Positions 54,344 through 63,184 of a stretch of DNA of 64,000 bases are shown here, in pieces; within the stretch, counting starts at the first letter, position 1; each line of letters begins with the position of its first letter. The notes under the pieces are model-generated. The model saw nothing but the letters and a program-made list of their open reading frames with translations, did not search any database and was not told where the DNA came from. Position numbers and translations under genes: made by a program. This DNA comes from an uncultured Acinetobacter sp. (lineage in GTDB: Bacteria > Pseudomonadota > Gammaproteobacteria > Pseudomonadales > Moraxellaceae), in contig CAJYTY010000062.1 in NCBI GenBank assembly GCA_913777945.1, positions 1 through 64,000 of the forward strand. Reading direction: 5' to 3'.

Positions 54344-55888
54344 ATGACGGATGCAAATGCTGGCAAAATTCCTCACGTTCTTGTAATTATGGATGGTGTA
54401 GGACATCGTGAAGCAGTTGAGGATAATGCATATTTAGCAGCAAAAACACCAAATCTGACTGCGATGAAAGCAAAGCATCCAAATAGTTTGATTTCAGGTT
54501 CTGGCGAAGATGTAGGCCTACCTGATGGACAAATGGGCAACTCTGAAGTTGGTCATATGAACTTAGGTGCAGGTCGTGTTTTATATCAGGACTTTACACG
54601 GATTACTAAAGATATTCGGACAGGTGCTTTTTTTGAGCATGAAGTGTTAGTTGATGCGGTTGAAAAAGCCAAAGCAGCAAATGGCGCCGTTCATGTTATG
54701 GGGTTGTTGTCACAAGGTGGAGTGCATTCGCATGAAGATCATATTGTGGCGATGTGTGAACTTGCATTAAAACGTGGCGCAACCGTATATCTACACGCTT
54801 TCCTTGATGGTCGTGATACCCCTCCACGTAGCGCAAAGCCTTCATTAGAAAAATTCGATGCTTTATTTGCTCAGTATCCAAATCAAGGTCGTATTGTTTC
54901 GATGATTGGCCGTTATTTTGCAATGGATCGTGATAACCGCTGGAATCGTGTTGAACTCGCTTATCGTTTAATGACAGAAGGCGAGGCAGTCCGTGTTGTA
55001 AACTCAGCTGTAGAAGGTTTAGAGCAAGCCTATGCAGCAGAAGAAAATGATGAGTTTGTTCAAGCAACACGTATTGGTGAAATTGCCAAAATCCAAGATG
55101 GCGATAGTGTGGTTTTCATGAACTTCCGTGCTGATCGTGCGCGTGAAATCACCCGTGCTTTTGTTGAGAAAGATTTTACTGGGTTTACGCGTAAAGTCGT
55201 TCCAAGTTTATCTAAATTTGTGATGCTAACACGCTATCAGGCAAGTATTGATGCACCAGTTGCATACATGCCAGAAGAGCTTAAAAATTCCATCGGTGAA
55301 TATTTATCTGGTTTGGGCAAAACTCAATTGCGTATTGCTGAAACAGAGAAATATGCGCATGTGACATTCTTCTTCAGCGGTGGTCGTGAAGATGAATATC
55401 TAGGAGAGAAACGTATTTTGATTCCTTCTCCGAATGTCGCAACCTATGATCTAAAACCAGAAATGAGTGCTTATGAAGTCACTGATGAGTTAGTAAATGC
55501 TATTAATTCGGGTGAGTTTGACCTTCTGGTTGTCAATTATGCCAATGGTGACATGGTCGGACATACTGGTGTATTTGATGCAGCAGTGAAAGCGGTTGAA
55601 ACAGTTGATACGTGTTTAGGTAGAGTCTATGAAGCAGTAATGGCAAACAAAGGTCATATGTTAATTACAGCGGATCATGGTAATGTAGAGCAAATGCAAG
55701 ACTACGACAGTGGACAAGTTCATACACAACATACCACTGAATTGGTGCCATTTATTTATGTGGGCCCAACTCAAGCAACGATTGCAGAGGGTGGTGTATT
55801 GGCTGATGTGGCACCAACATTACTTCATTTGATGAATATTCCTGTACCTTCAGACATGCAAGGCAAGAATTTAATTACTTTAAAATAA
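54344..55888 (+). CDS. gpmI: 2,3-bisphosphoglycerate-independent phosphoglycerate mutase
   Basis: A 514-residue iPGM of glycolysis. The catalytic serine is in [16 protein letters not shown] near residue 68, with the metal ligands in VIMDGVG at the start and [11 protein letters not shown] near 443. It interconverts 3- and 2-phosphoglycerate, with Mn2+. The start follows AGAGAGTCCATT. It is followed 9 nt later by the ctp-type protease gene, as in many gammaproteobacteria. Confidence 0.96.
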   Translation: MTDANAGKIPHVLVIMDGVGHREAVEDNAYLAAKTPNLTAMKAKHPNSLISGSGEDVGLPDGQMGNSEVGHMNLGAGRVLYQDFTRITKDIRTGAFFEHEVLVDAVEKAKAANGAVHVMGLLSQGGVHSHEDHIVAMCELALKRGATVYLHAFLDGRDTPPRSAKPSLEKFDALFAQYPNQGRIVSMIGRYFAMDRDNRWNRVELAYRLMTEGEAVRVVNSAVEGLEQAYAAEENDEFVQATRIGEIAKIQDGDSVVFMNFRADRAREITRAFVEKDFTGFTRKVVPSLSKFVMLTRYQASIDAPVAYMPEELKNSIGEYLSGLGKTQLRIAETEKYAHVTFFFSGGREDEYLGEKRILIPSPNVATYDLKPEMSAYEVTDELVNAINSGEFDLLVVNYANGDMVGHTGVFDAAVKAVETVDTCLGRVYEAVMANKGHMLITADHGNVEQMQDYDSGQVHTQHTTELVPFIYVGPTQATIAEGGVLADVAPTLLHLMNIPVPSDMQGKNLITLK

Positions 55889-55897
55889 GGTGAACAT

Positions 55898-57073
55898 ATG
55901 ACCCAACACAACAACATTTATCGAGGGTTCTTTGCGAGTTTGTTGATGTGTTGGGGATCGCATACGTTATCTGCACCTATTACACATGCCTCAGGATGGG
56001 GGGAAGAGACTACAAGCCGAAATGCTGAAGTGCCACTTGAATCTATTCAGCAATTTGTACAGATTTATGGGATTGTGAAAGATAACTACGTTGATAAAAA
56101 AACAGACGATGCACTTTTTCAGCAAGCAATCAAAGGTTTGGTGAGTGGTTTAGATCGTTATTCGCGTTATTTATCAGCCGAAGAATACCGCCAGCTTATC
56201 CAATATACTGAAGGTGATCTGGCTTCTGTTGATTTCAATTTAAATTACGATGCTCATACTCGTTTATGGCAAATTCAAGACCTAAAATCAGGATCTGATT
56301 CTAGTAAGTTAGGTTTGCGTAATGGGCAGGCCATACTCAAAGTCGATAATCAAGAATTAAAGAGTTTAAATCAGGATCAAGTACAAGGTCTGCTTTATGG
56401 CTCGATAGGCAGTACCGTACAAATACAACCAGAAAATAATAATAGTACGGTGATTTTGGTTCGAAATAAAAAGGTTGAGACAGATATTGAACCTGTTTTA
56501 CTACATAATCAGGTGCTTGTACTTAAAATTAGAGTGTTTCAGCAAGATACAGCAAATGAAATTAAACGTTTAATCGAAGAATATAGTACAACTAAACTAA
56601 AGGCTGTCGTTCTTGATCTGCGTAATAATCCAGGCGGTTTATTGTCTGCTGCTGTTGAATCAACAGATTTATTCTTGAATCAAGGCTTAATTGTGACGAC
56701 AAAGAGTCGTTCAGAAGGAGATCAACAATTTCAGGCTTTACCTTCAAATGAATTTCAAAATATAAAATTAGGTATCTTAATTAACCATCGTTCAGCCTCG
56801 GCAGCTGAAGTATTCACCGCAGCATTAAAAGAACATAAACGTGCATGGGTTGTAGGTGAAAATAGCTATGGAAAAGGTGTGGTACAGAAATTATTTCCAT
56901 TACCGAGTGGTGCAGCACTGCAAATGACGGTCTCACATTATTACACGCCCAATGGGAATATGATTGAAGGTCAAGGGATTCAACCGAATCAAAGTTATCC
57001 GTTGTTACCTGAAATGAAAGAAGATGGTTATTTGGAACACGTCACAGATTTGGTTCTAAAAAGTAAAATTTAA
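55898..57073 (+). CDS. ctpA: S41 family C-terminal processing protease
   Basis: A 391-residue periplasmic protease. The signal peptide (residues 1-26, ending LSA) is followed by a helical domain, a PDZ domain (about 105-180), and the S41 catalytic domain. The catalytic serine is in NHRSASAAE near 298 and the lysine in SYGKGVVQ near 324. It cleaves proteins with exposed C termini and shapes envelope turnover. It lies 9 nt after gpmI, probably in one operon, and ends at a strong terminator. Confidence 0.92.
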   Translation: MTQHNNIYRGFFASLLMCWGSHTLSAPITHASGWGEETTSRNAEVPLESIQQFVQIYGIVKDNYVDKKTDDALFQQAIKGLVSGLDRYSRYLSAEEYRQLIQYTEGDLASVDFNLNYDAHTRLWQIQDLKSGSDSSKLGLRNGQAILKVDNQELKSLNQDQVQGLLYGSIGSTVQIQPENNNSTVILVRNKKVETDIEPVLLHNQVLVLKIRVFQQDTANEIKRLIEEYSTTKLKAVVLDLRNNPGGLLSAAVESTDLFLNQGLIVTTKSRSEGDQQFQALPSNEFQNIKLGILINHRSASAAEVFTAALKEHKRAWVVGENSYGKGVVQKLFPLPSGAALQMTVSHYYTPNGNMIEGQGIQPNQSYPLLPEMKEDGYLEHVTDLVLKSKI

Positions 57074-57078
57074 TTAAA

Positions 57079-57110
57079 AATAAAGCCCCTATTTAGGGGC
57101 TTTATTTTTA
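57079..57110. terminator. Bidirectional terminator between ctpA and pilR
   Basis: AATAAAGCCCCTA / TAGGGGCTTTATT, a perfect inverted repeat with A and T runs on both sides, 5 nt after the protease stop. Confidence 0.94.
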
Positions 57111-57113
57111 AGA

Positions 57114-58544
57114 CTATTCATCATCTTCTGTATCTAAACCAAATTTTTTCAAACGATAACGTAAAGAACGGAAAGTCATTCCTAATTTTTTAGCTGCTAA
57201 CGTTCGGTTCCAATGGGTTAAATTCAGTGCATTGAGAAGAATCTCTTTTTCAATATTTTCTAAATAGCGTTCCAAACCTTCTGGCGGTAATTTTTTAGAA
57301 CCCATCATTGGGCTTGCACTTGCTGTTGTATGATCAGTTTCTTCTTGTGAGGAAAATGAAATACTTGGTGTCGGAATTGGACTACGTAATGGTGCAGTTT
57401 GTAGATGAGCAAGATCAATGGTTTCATCATCACTGAGCGTAATTGCACGTTCAATAATATTTCGAAGCTCGCGTACATTACCTGGAAAATATTGTTGCAA
57501 TAAGAATTGTTCAGCACGAGAAGAAAGGGTCTTGACAGAGACTTCCCATTCTTGGCTAATCTTTTGAATAAAGTGATTCGCCAATAACAAAATATCTTGC
57601 CCACGTTCACGTAAAGGAGGTAATACAATATCCATGACGTGAATACGGAAGAATAAATCTTGTCTGAAACGACCTTGTTGCACCAGTAATTCAAGATCTT
57701 GATGACTCGCACTGATGACACGAAAATCAACATCAATTTCTTGATCTGAGCCAACAGGGCGAATTTTCTTTTCTTGTACAGCACGAAGCAGTTTTACCTG
57801 CATACTTAAGGGTAATTCAGCGATCTCATCTAAGAATAAACTACCACCATGTGCGGAAAGAATTAGACCTTGTTTGTCTTGGGTTGCGCCTGTGAAACTG
57901 CCTTTTTTATGACCAAATAGTTCGCTTTCCATTAACTCTGTTGGAATAGCACCACAGTTGATCGCAATAAAAGGTCCTTCGCTACGGTTACTCAGACGAT
58001 GAACTAAATTGGCAACGACTTCTTTTCCTGTCCCCGATTCACCAGTAATAAAGACAGGGGCTTGAGATCGAGCAATTTTCTTTAAGGCAATGCGTAATTG
58101 CTGAATGGGCGTAGACCGACCAATGAGAAGTTTATTTTCTAGTGCACTTTCAGCAGCTTCTTGTTCAGGCTGTGGTCGATTCAATGCTTTTTGAATCAAT
58201 TGATCTAGGTGAGTTTGATTGACAGGTTTACTGACAAAATCAAAAGCACCTGCTTTTAATGCAGCAATTGCAATATCCATATTGCCATATGCTGTTAATA
58301 CTGCAATTGGTGTGTTGGGATAGTTTTGTGTGACATGTTTAACCAAGTCCAGACCGTTGCCATCTGGGAGATTCAAATCTGTTAAACAAGCATCGTACTG
58401 AAACTCGGTAAAGAATTTTTTTGCTTGCTCTACGCGATAGGCAAGATGAGTTTTAATGCCCATTCGTGCGAGCGTCATTTGCATTAAAAGACATAAGTCT
58501 TCTTCATCGTCTACGAGTAAGACGAGCGGTTGTTTAGTTGCCAT
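57114..58544 (-). CDS. pilR: Sigma-54-dependent response regulator PilR
   Basis: A 476-residue NtrC-type regulator: a receiver domain with phospho-acceptor Asp56 (CLTDLNLPDG), an AAA+ domain with Walker A GESGTGKE near 167 and the sigma-54 contact loop GSFTGA (a GAFTGA variant) near 210, and a C-terminal Fis-type helix (AAKKLGMTFRSLRYRLK). It activates pilA transcription by RpoN in type IV pilus systems. It follows pilS by 22 nt, and is the last gene of the gacA-pilS-pilR run. Confidence 0.94.
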   Translation of the reverse strand: MATKQPLVLLVDDEEDLCLLMQMTLARMGIKTHLAYRVEQAKKFFTEFQYDACLTDLNLPDGNGLDLVKHVTQNYPNTPIAVLTAYGNMDIAIAALKAGAFDFVSKPVNQTHLDQLIQKALNRPQPEQEAAESALENKLLIGRSTPIQQLRIALKKIARSQAPVFITGESGTGKEVVANLVHRLSNRSEGPFIAINCGAIPTELMESELFGHKKGSFTGATQDKQGLILSAHGGSLFLDEIAELPLSMQVKLLRAVQEKKIRPVGSDQEIDVDFRVISASHQDLELLVQQGRFRQDLFFRIHVMDIVLPPLRERGQDILLLANHFIQKISQEWEVSVKTLSSRAEQFLLQQYFPGNVRELRNIIERAITLSDDETIDLAHLQTAPLRSPIPTPSISFSSQEETDHTTASASPMMGSKKLPPEGLERYLENIEKEILLNALNLTHWNRTLAAKKLGMTFRSLRYRLKKFGLDTEDDE

Positions 58545-58566
58545 TTCCCCGAAAAACCTAATCTAA

Positions 58567-60132
58567 TCAATGAATTTTTGAGCATTCAATCCTGAAACAT
58601 GCTCCTTGTTGTCGCTCTACGTAAGTGAGCTTTGCATGATTTGCCTCACAAAAGGTGTGAGACAAATACAATCCTAAACCAGTTCCTTTAATTTCGGTAC
58701 TAAAAAATGGTTTGAATAGCTGAGAAATATCTCGTTTTGCGACACCCGTGCCAAAATCGATCACATCAATACATGTTCTGCCATCTTTTAGGTCTACATT
58801 CACTTCAATAAATTGAGCATCAGCTGCATTGTGCCGCAGGGCGTTTCGAATCAGGTTAATTAAAACTTGACGTAATTGTTTCTCATCAAAAAGAATGTTA
58901 ATTCGTTCTGCAAGATTGAGTTTAATCATATGTTTCGCATCGACTAAATCTTCATTCAATAGGCTTTCAAAAAAATCAGCAAGTTGAATGACTTGTGGCT
59001 CAGTTGGTTTGTTGCGTGCCATGCCTAATGTATCTTGCACAATATTATCAATACGTCTAGCTTGTTTGCTAATCATACGACAGAGCATTTCTTGTTGATG
59101 ACTATCACTTTCTTTAAATAATTCATTGGCCTGCACAATTGCCGCTAAAGGATTCCGAATTTCATGTGCAATACTCGCAGAGAGTTGACCGAGCGCGGCG
59201 AGTTTTAATTGTTGAACTTGTTGCGTGAGTTTTTGTGCATCTTTCAAGATAAGTAAAATTAGTGATTGTTCAGGGACGATTAAATGCTTAACACGGACAT
59301 TAATTGTGTACGGACTTTGTTGTGATTCAAAACTAAATTCTTCACCATCTTCTAAGTCACTAAATTTAATTAACTCGAATAAGTCAGGTTGCCATTTGAG
59401 TAATGGTGTTTTTTCAGGAGAAACAGGAATATGAATGCCTAATAATGTATTAGCGGCTGGGTTACTCAGTACAATATGGTTACTGGTATCTAAAACTAAG
59501 TAACCATCTTCGATTTGTTCCAAAATATAGCGGTTAATATTTTGCAGCTGATGAATTTCAATCGACTGATGAAAAGTGAGTGTTTCTAAAATCTTAAATC
59601 GCTGAACTGCAATACGACCAATTGCGTGTACTACAAAAAATAAGAAAGCAAGTAATGCACTATTACCAAGATTATTCAGATTGGTATAATCAAAAAAGTT
59701 ACCAAGAAAACGTTGATAAACCACCATAATAACGGCAAAAAGCGTCACAATCAGTGAAAGATGAGCATTTAGGAGAATTGCTGAGGAGAAAATAATGATG
59801 ACGTACAATAAGCTTAATTGTAAGTTCGGACCACCTGCTGAAAAGGTAATCACACTTAAACAGATCACGTCTACGATAAAAATAAAAATGAGCTGTTTAC
59901 TGATTTGTAACGGAACTAGCTTTAGTAGAAAAAGCTGAAAAATATTAAAGCTGATATAACAAATCAGAGTGTAAAAATATAAAAACGGATAATCATAATT
60001 TGTAGCGAGCTGCTCTGCGGTAAGTAAGTAAATAAGGATTAGACTGATTGAAATAATCAGTCGATATCCACTATACCAAATTCCGAGCCGATAAACGGTT
60101 TGGGACACTGATGACGCAATTTTTCCCAACAT
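58567..60132 (-). CDS. pilS: Sensor histidine kinase PilS
   Basis: A 521-residue kinase with six N-terminal helices (residues 20-175), a PAS domain (about 200-300, ILEQIEDGYLVLDTSNHIVLSN), an H-box SIAHEIRNPLAAI near 325, and the G box GTGLGLYLSHTF near 490. Its partner is PilR. In Pseudomonas it senses pilin levels in the membrane. It follows gacA by 19 nt and precedes pilR by 22 nt. Confidence 0.93.
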   Translation of the reverse strand: MLGKIASSVSQTVYRLGIWYSGYRLIISISLILIYLLTAEQLATNYDYPFLYFYTLICYISFNIFQLFLLKLVPLQISKQLIFIFIVDVICLSVITFSAGGPNLQLSLLYVIIIFSSAILLNAHLSLIVTLFAVIMVVYQRFLGNFFDYTNLNNLGNSALLAFLFFVVHAIGRIAVQRFKILETLTFHQSIEIHQLQNINRYILEQIEDGYLVLDTSNHIVLSNPAANTLLGIHIPVSPEKTPLLKWQPDLFELIKFSDLEDGEEFSFESQQSPYTINVRVKHLIVPEQSLILLILKDAQKLTQQVQQLKLAALGQLSASIAHEIRNPLAAIVQANELFKESDSHQQEMLCRMISKQARRIDNIVQDTLGMARNKPTEPQVIQLADFFESLLNEDLVDAKHMIKLNLAERINILFDEKQLRQVLINLIRNALRHNAADAQFIEVNVDLKDGRTCIDVIDFGTGVAKRDISQLFKPFFSTEIKGTGLGLYLSHTFCEANHAKLTYVERQQGACFRIECSKIH

Positions 60133-60151
60133 AAGCGATCACTTAATATAA

Positions 60152-60787
60152 TTAAGGTTTAATGAGTCCATAACGGATGGCGAGATGGGTTAACTTTACA
60201 TCACTATCAATTGCTAATTTTTCGAAAATGCGGTAACGATAAGTATTTACAGTTTTAACGCTAACAAACAATTTGTCGGCGATTTCTTGAGCACTAATAC
60301 AATTAACCACCATCATTGCGACTTGCATCTCACGCTCAGAAAGTGCATCAAAAGGAGATTGTTGCGTATCTGAAAGATAAGAACTCGCAAGCTGTTCAGC
60401 AATATCTGCACTGAAATATTTACCACCTTGCATCACTTTATTGATTGCACGTACCATTTCTGAAATAGGCGCGCCTTTTGTGATATAGCCTTTTGCACCT
60501 GCTTTTAATAACAATGATGGGTAAGGTTCTTCTGCTAAACCACTGACAGCAATCACTTTAGTCTCAGGTGCTGTTTGTAAAAGACGACGTGTTGTTTCTA
60601 CACCACCAATTCCTGGCATATTGACATCTAATAGTACAACTTGAGGATGCTTTAATCGAACTAAAGCAATCGCTTCTTCTCCAGATTCAGCTTGTCCAAT
60701 GACTTCTACATCTGGATGGTCTTCCAGCATACGACAAATGCCTGTACGTACGAGTTCATGATCATCAACAACGAGAACAGTGATCAA
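60152..60787 (-). CDS. gacA: Response regulator GacA (UvrY-type)
   Basis: A 211-residue NarL/FixJ-type regulator. The receiver has phospho-acceptor Asp54 (LLDVNMPGIGG) and the conserved TKGAPISEMVRAI. The C-terminal LuxR-type helix is LSEREMQVAMMVVNC with KTVNTYRYRIFEKL. The start and the end (VRTGICRMLED, then FEKLAIDSDVKLTHLAIRYGL) strongly resemble Pseudomonas GacA. It starts at a TTG with a perfect AGGAGGT site; gacA genes elsewhere also use TTG. The known main targets of GacA are rsm-type RNA genes; one candidate is at 3454-3571. It forms an operon with pilS and pilR. Confidence 0.93.
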   Translation of the reverse strand: MITVLVVDDHELVRTGICRMLEDHPDVEVIGQAESGEEAIALVRLKHPQVVLLDVNMPGIGGVETTRRLLQTAPETKVIAVSGLAEEPYPSLLLKAGAKGYITKGAPISEMVRAINKVMQGGKYFSADIAEQLASSYLSDTQQSPFDALSEREMQVAMMVVNCISAQEIADKLFVSVKTVNTYRYRIFEKLAIDSDVKLTHLAIRYGLIKP

Positions 60788-60997
60788 GAAGACCTCCTTT
60801 TTTCAAAAAAACGATTTTTTTGTTACATAAAGAAAAATGAGCTTGCAATCAAACGACAAAATTAGCAATCCTATTCTCCATGTTTAGAGAATAGTTGTAC
60901 ACAATTGTGTCTATAAAAGCTTTACCCGATTTGTTCAAATGTAAGGCATAATGTTATTAAGCGCAAATGTGCAGCGTCCCGAGTTGAGTATTGTGTC

Positions 60998-62065
60998 GTG
61001 AAAAATTCTAAAAAATCTATCATGCATGCCTTGAGCATGTCTATTTTGTTGGCTCTTAGTTCAACAAGTTATGCTGAGCTGGTTGTAAACAACAATCCAG
61101 CCTCTACAAGTGCGAATAGTTCTTCAGCTTCGTTAAATTGGTCTGCAAGTGATGCAAGCCAATTGATGGAAGATGATGATTCATTAGAGATCAGCCCGCA
61201 AGGTTCAACTTCGGTTACGACCACTTTACGAAGTGGTGGTACTGCAAGTATTAGTTCATCTGCAACGCCACAAAAAAGCATACAGATTCGAGATACCTCT
61301 CATTTCAGTAGCCAACCCGCTGTAAATGCACGTGCAGCCTTGGTGATGGATGCACAAACGGGCGAAGTACTGTTTAGTAAAAATAGTAATATGTCGGTAC
61401 CGATCGCCTCAATTACCAAATTGATGACAGCTGTGATTACCGCAGATGCACGGCTGAATATGTCGGAAGAAATCACGCTACAGCAAATTGATTTTGCGGG
61501 TGCAGGTGGAAAGAATTCAAGTTCGACCTTAAAAGTAGGCGATACGATGAATCGTGCGGAACTTTTGTTATTCGCTTTGATGAAATCGGAAAATCCTGCT
61601 GCGGCAGCATTAGCGAGGACTTACCCAAGCGGGCGTTCAGCATTTATTGCTGCAATGAATGCTAAAGCAAAACAATTAGGAATGACGTCAACCCGTTATG
61701 CAGAATCAACAGGTTTAGATCCTCATAATGTTTCTTCCGCACGTGATCTTGGTATTTTGGTGAGTGCCGCTTCTCAGTATGGATTAATTCGTCAGTTTTC
61801 AACTACGCCAACCTATGATTTTAATTTAGGTTATCGTGTGCTTAAGTCAAATAATACTAATGCTTTGGTACGTAATGGTGGTTGGAATATTAATCTATCT
61901 AAAACAGGATATATCGGTGAGGCTGGGCGTTGCGTAGTCATGCATGCAACCGTTAATTCACGTCCTGCTGTAGTCGTACTATTAGGAGCTTCAACTTCTC
62001 AAGCACGTACCAATGATGCAACCAACTTATTAACTTGGCTGAGTACTTTACCGAAAAGAATTTAA
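60998..62065 (+). CDS. pbpG: PBP7-type D-alanyl-D-alanine endopeptidase
   Basis: A 355-residue periplasmic S11 peptidase. The signal peptide (residues 1-27, ending SYA) is followed by a serine-rich linker and the penicillin-binding domain. The active site has SITK (near residue 144), SEN (near 198, in MKSENPAAA) and KTG (SKTGYIGEAG). It cleaves DD-crosslinks of peptidoglycan. The start is a GTG. It diverges from gacA and ends at a strong terminator. Confidence 0.9.
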   Translation: MKNSKKSIMHALSMSILLALSSTSYAELVVNNNPASTSANSSSASLNWSASDASQLMEDDDSLEISPQGSTSVTTTLRSGGTASISSSATPQKSIQIRDTSHFSSQPAVNARAALVMDAQTGEVLFSKNSNMSVPIASITKLMTAVITADARLNMSEEITLQQIDFAGAGGKNSSSTLKVGDTMNRAELLLFALMKSENPAAAALARTYPSGRSAFIAAMNAKAKQLGMTSTRYAESTGLDPHNVSSARDLGILVSAASQYGLIRQFSTTPTYDFNLGYRVLKSNNTNALVRNGGWNINLSKTGYIGEAGRCVVMHATVNSRPAVVVLLGASTSQARTNDATNLLTWLSTLPKRI

Positions 62066-62080
62066 TTGCTTATGAACGTA

Positions 62081-62107
62081 AAGCTCCTCATCTGAGGAGC
62101 TTTTTTT
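62081..62107 (+). terminator. pbpG terminator
   Basis: AAAGCTCCTCA / TGAGGAGCTTT with TC loop and seven T, 15 nt after the stop. Confidence 0.94.
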
Positions 62108-62226
62108 ATATAATAGAACGACATTTCATGACGTAAAAAATACTTTTTAACTTCTATTTTGAGCAATTTTTGTTAAATTATGATTCTTAATATTTAAAAA
62201 TTACACACTAAAATTGGGGAATTAAA

Positions 62227-63129
62227 ATGACAAACTATGTTATTCGTGAAAAAAGCTTTGGTTATAACGACGAGGTTTTTTATGTAATTGGACATCGTAT
62301 GAGTAATGTGTTTGATAATAAACAGCAAGCCGAAGCGGTCTATAAACAACTTGAAATTAAAGCTGCACGTAACTTTTTTTTATATGAAGTTGAATCATTA
62401 TTTGATGCAGATGAAGCATTATTAAAAAAATTGGATGATTTTGTCTTTTCACGTTGTGGTGAACATATTTATCAGGAGGGAGGGGTTTCTCGAGAAACGT
62501 TGCCTGAAAGCTTAAATGATGAAGATACTTTTGAGTTTATTCAACTTGCTAACATGCAAAGTTATCAATTGATTCATTTTGATCAAGATATTAAGTTCTA
62601 TGGTTTATGGTCAGTGAAAAAACAAGCATGGGTGGAAGAGCATGATGAGTTTTTTGCAGGTTTAGCTTATGCGGATCAACCTGAACAATTAAAAAAGAAT
62701 GTCAGAAGCATTTTTGCAGATTACGATTATGATGATATTGAGTTGAAAGGTTCATTCGAAGATTTATCGGAACAACCTGTATTATTACAAGCCTTAATAA
62801 AAAATAATAAAGCATTAAAATATAATAATAAAAGTCAAACATTAATTATTATGCAAGGCTGGGAAGAGGAGGGTTTATATGCGGTTAATCCTTTATTAAA
62901 ACAGCCTTTATTTGAAATCAAAGAAATTGGTTTAGAGGAAATTCAAACGATTGAAAAAGAATTGGCCAAGCAGTATAGCTATGATGAAGATGAATGGGGA
63001 GCCGAAGAAGAGGGTGGAGAAGACTTTGATGCCGAAGCCCTTGAACTGATTCAGGAGTTGGCCGAAGAGTTGGAATTGAGCGATGAACAGCGAGCTGAAC
63101 TCTTTGAGGAAGTTAGAAAAGAATCTTAA
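62227..63129 (+). CDS. Acidic cytoplasmic protein of unknown function
   Basis: A 300-residue protein without signal peptide or membrane helix. The N terminus (YVIREKSFGYNDEVFYVIGHRMSNVFDN) has a compact mixed fold, and the C-terminal 70 residues are very acidic (DEDEWGAEEEGGEDFDAEAL). I do not recognise the family. It is preceded by a short AAAATTGGGGAATTAAA leader, nearly the same as before the unknown acidic gene at 8949. It ends before a terminator that is shared with thrC. Confidence 0.72.
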   Translation: MTNYVIREKSFGYNDEVFYVIGHRMSNVFDNKQQAEAVYKQLEIKAARNFFLYEVESLFDADEALLKKLDDFVFSRCGEHIYQEGGVSRETLPESLNDEDTFEFIQLANMQSYQLIHFDQDIKFYGLWSVKKQAWVEEHDEFFAGLAYADQPEQLKKNVRSIFADYDYDDIELKGSFEDLSEQPVLLQALIKNNKALKYNNKSQTLIIMQGWEEEGLYAVNPLLKQPLFEIKEIGLEEIQTIEKELAKQYSYDEDEWGAEEEGGEDFDAEALELIQELAEELELSDEQRAELFEEVRKES

Positions 63130-63138
63130 AGCCTGAAA

Positions 63139-63170
63139 ATCAAAAAACCTGCTGTAGCAGGTTTTTTGAT
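63139..63170. terminator. Bidirectional terminator between the acidic-protein gene and thrC
   Basis: ATCAAAAAACCTGCT / AGCAGGTTTTTTGAT is a perfect inverted repeat with A and T runs. Confidence 0.95.
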
Positions 63171-63184
63171 TTATCAATAATAGC

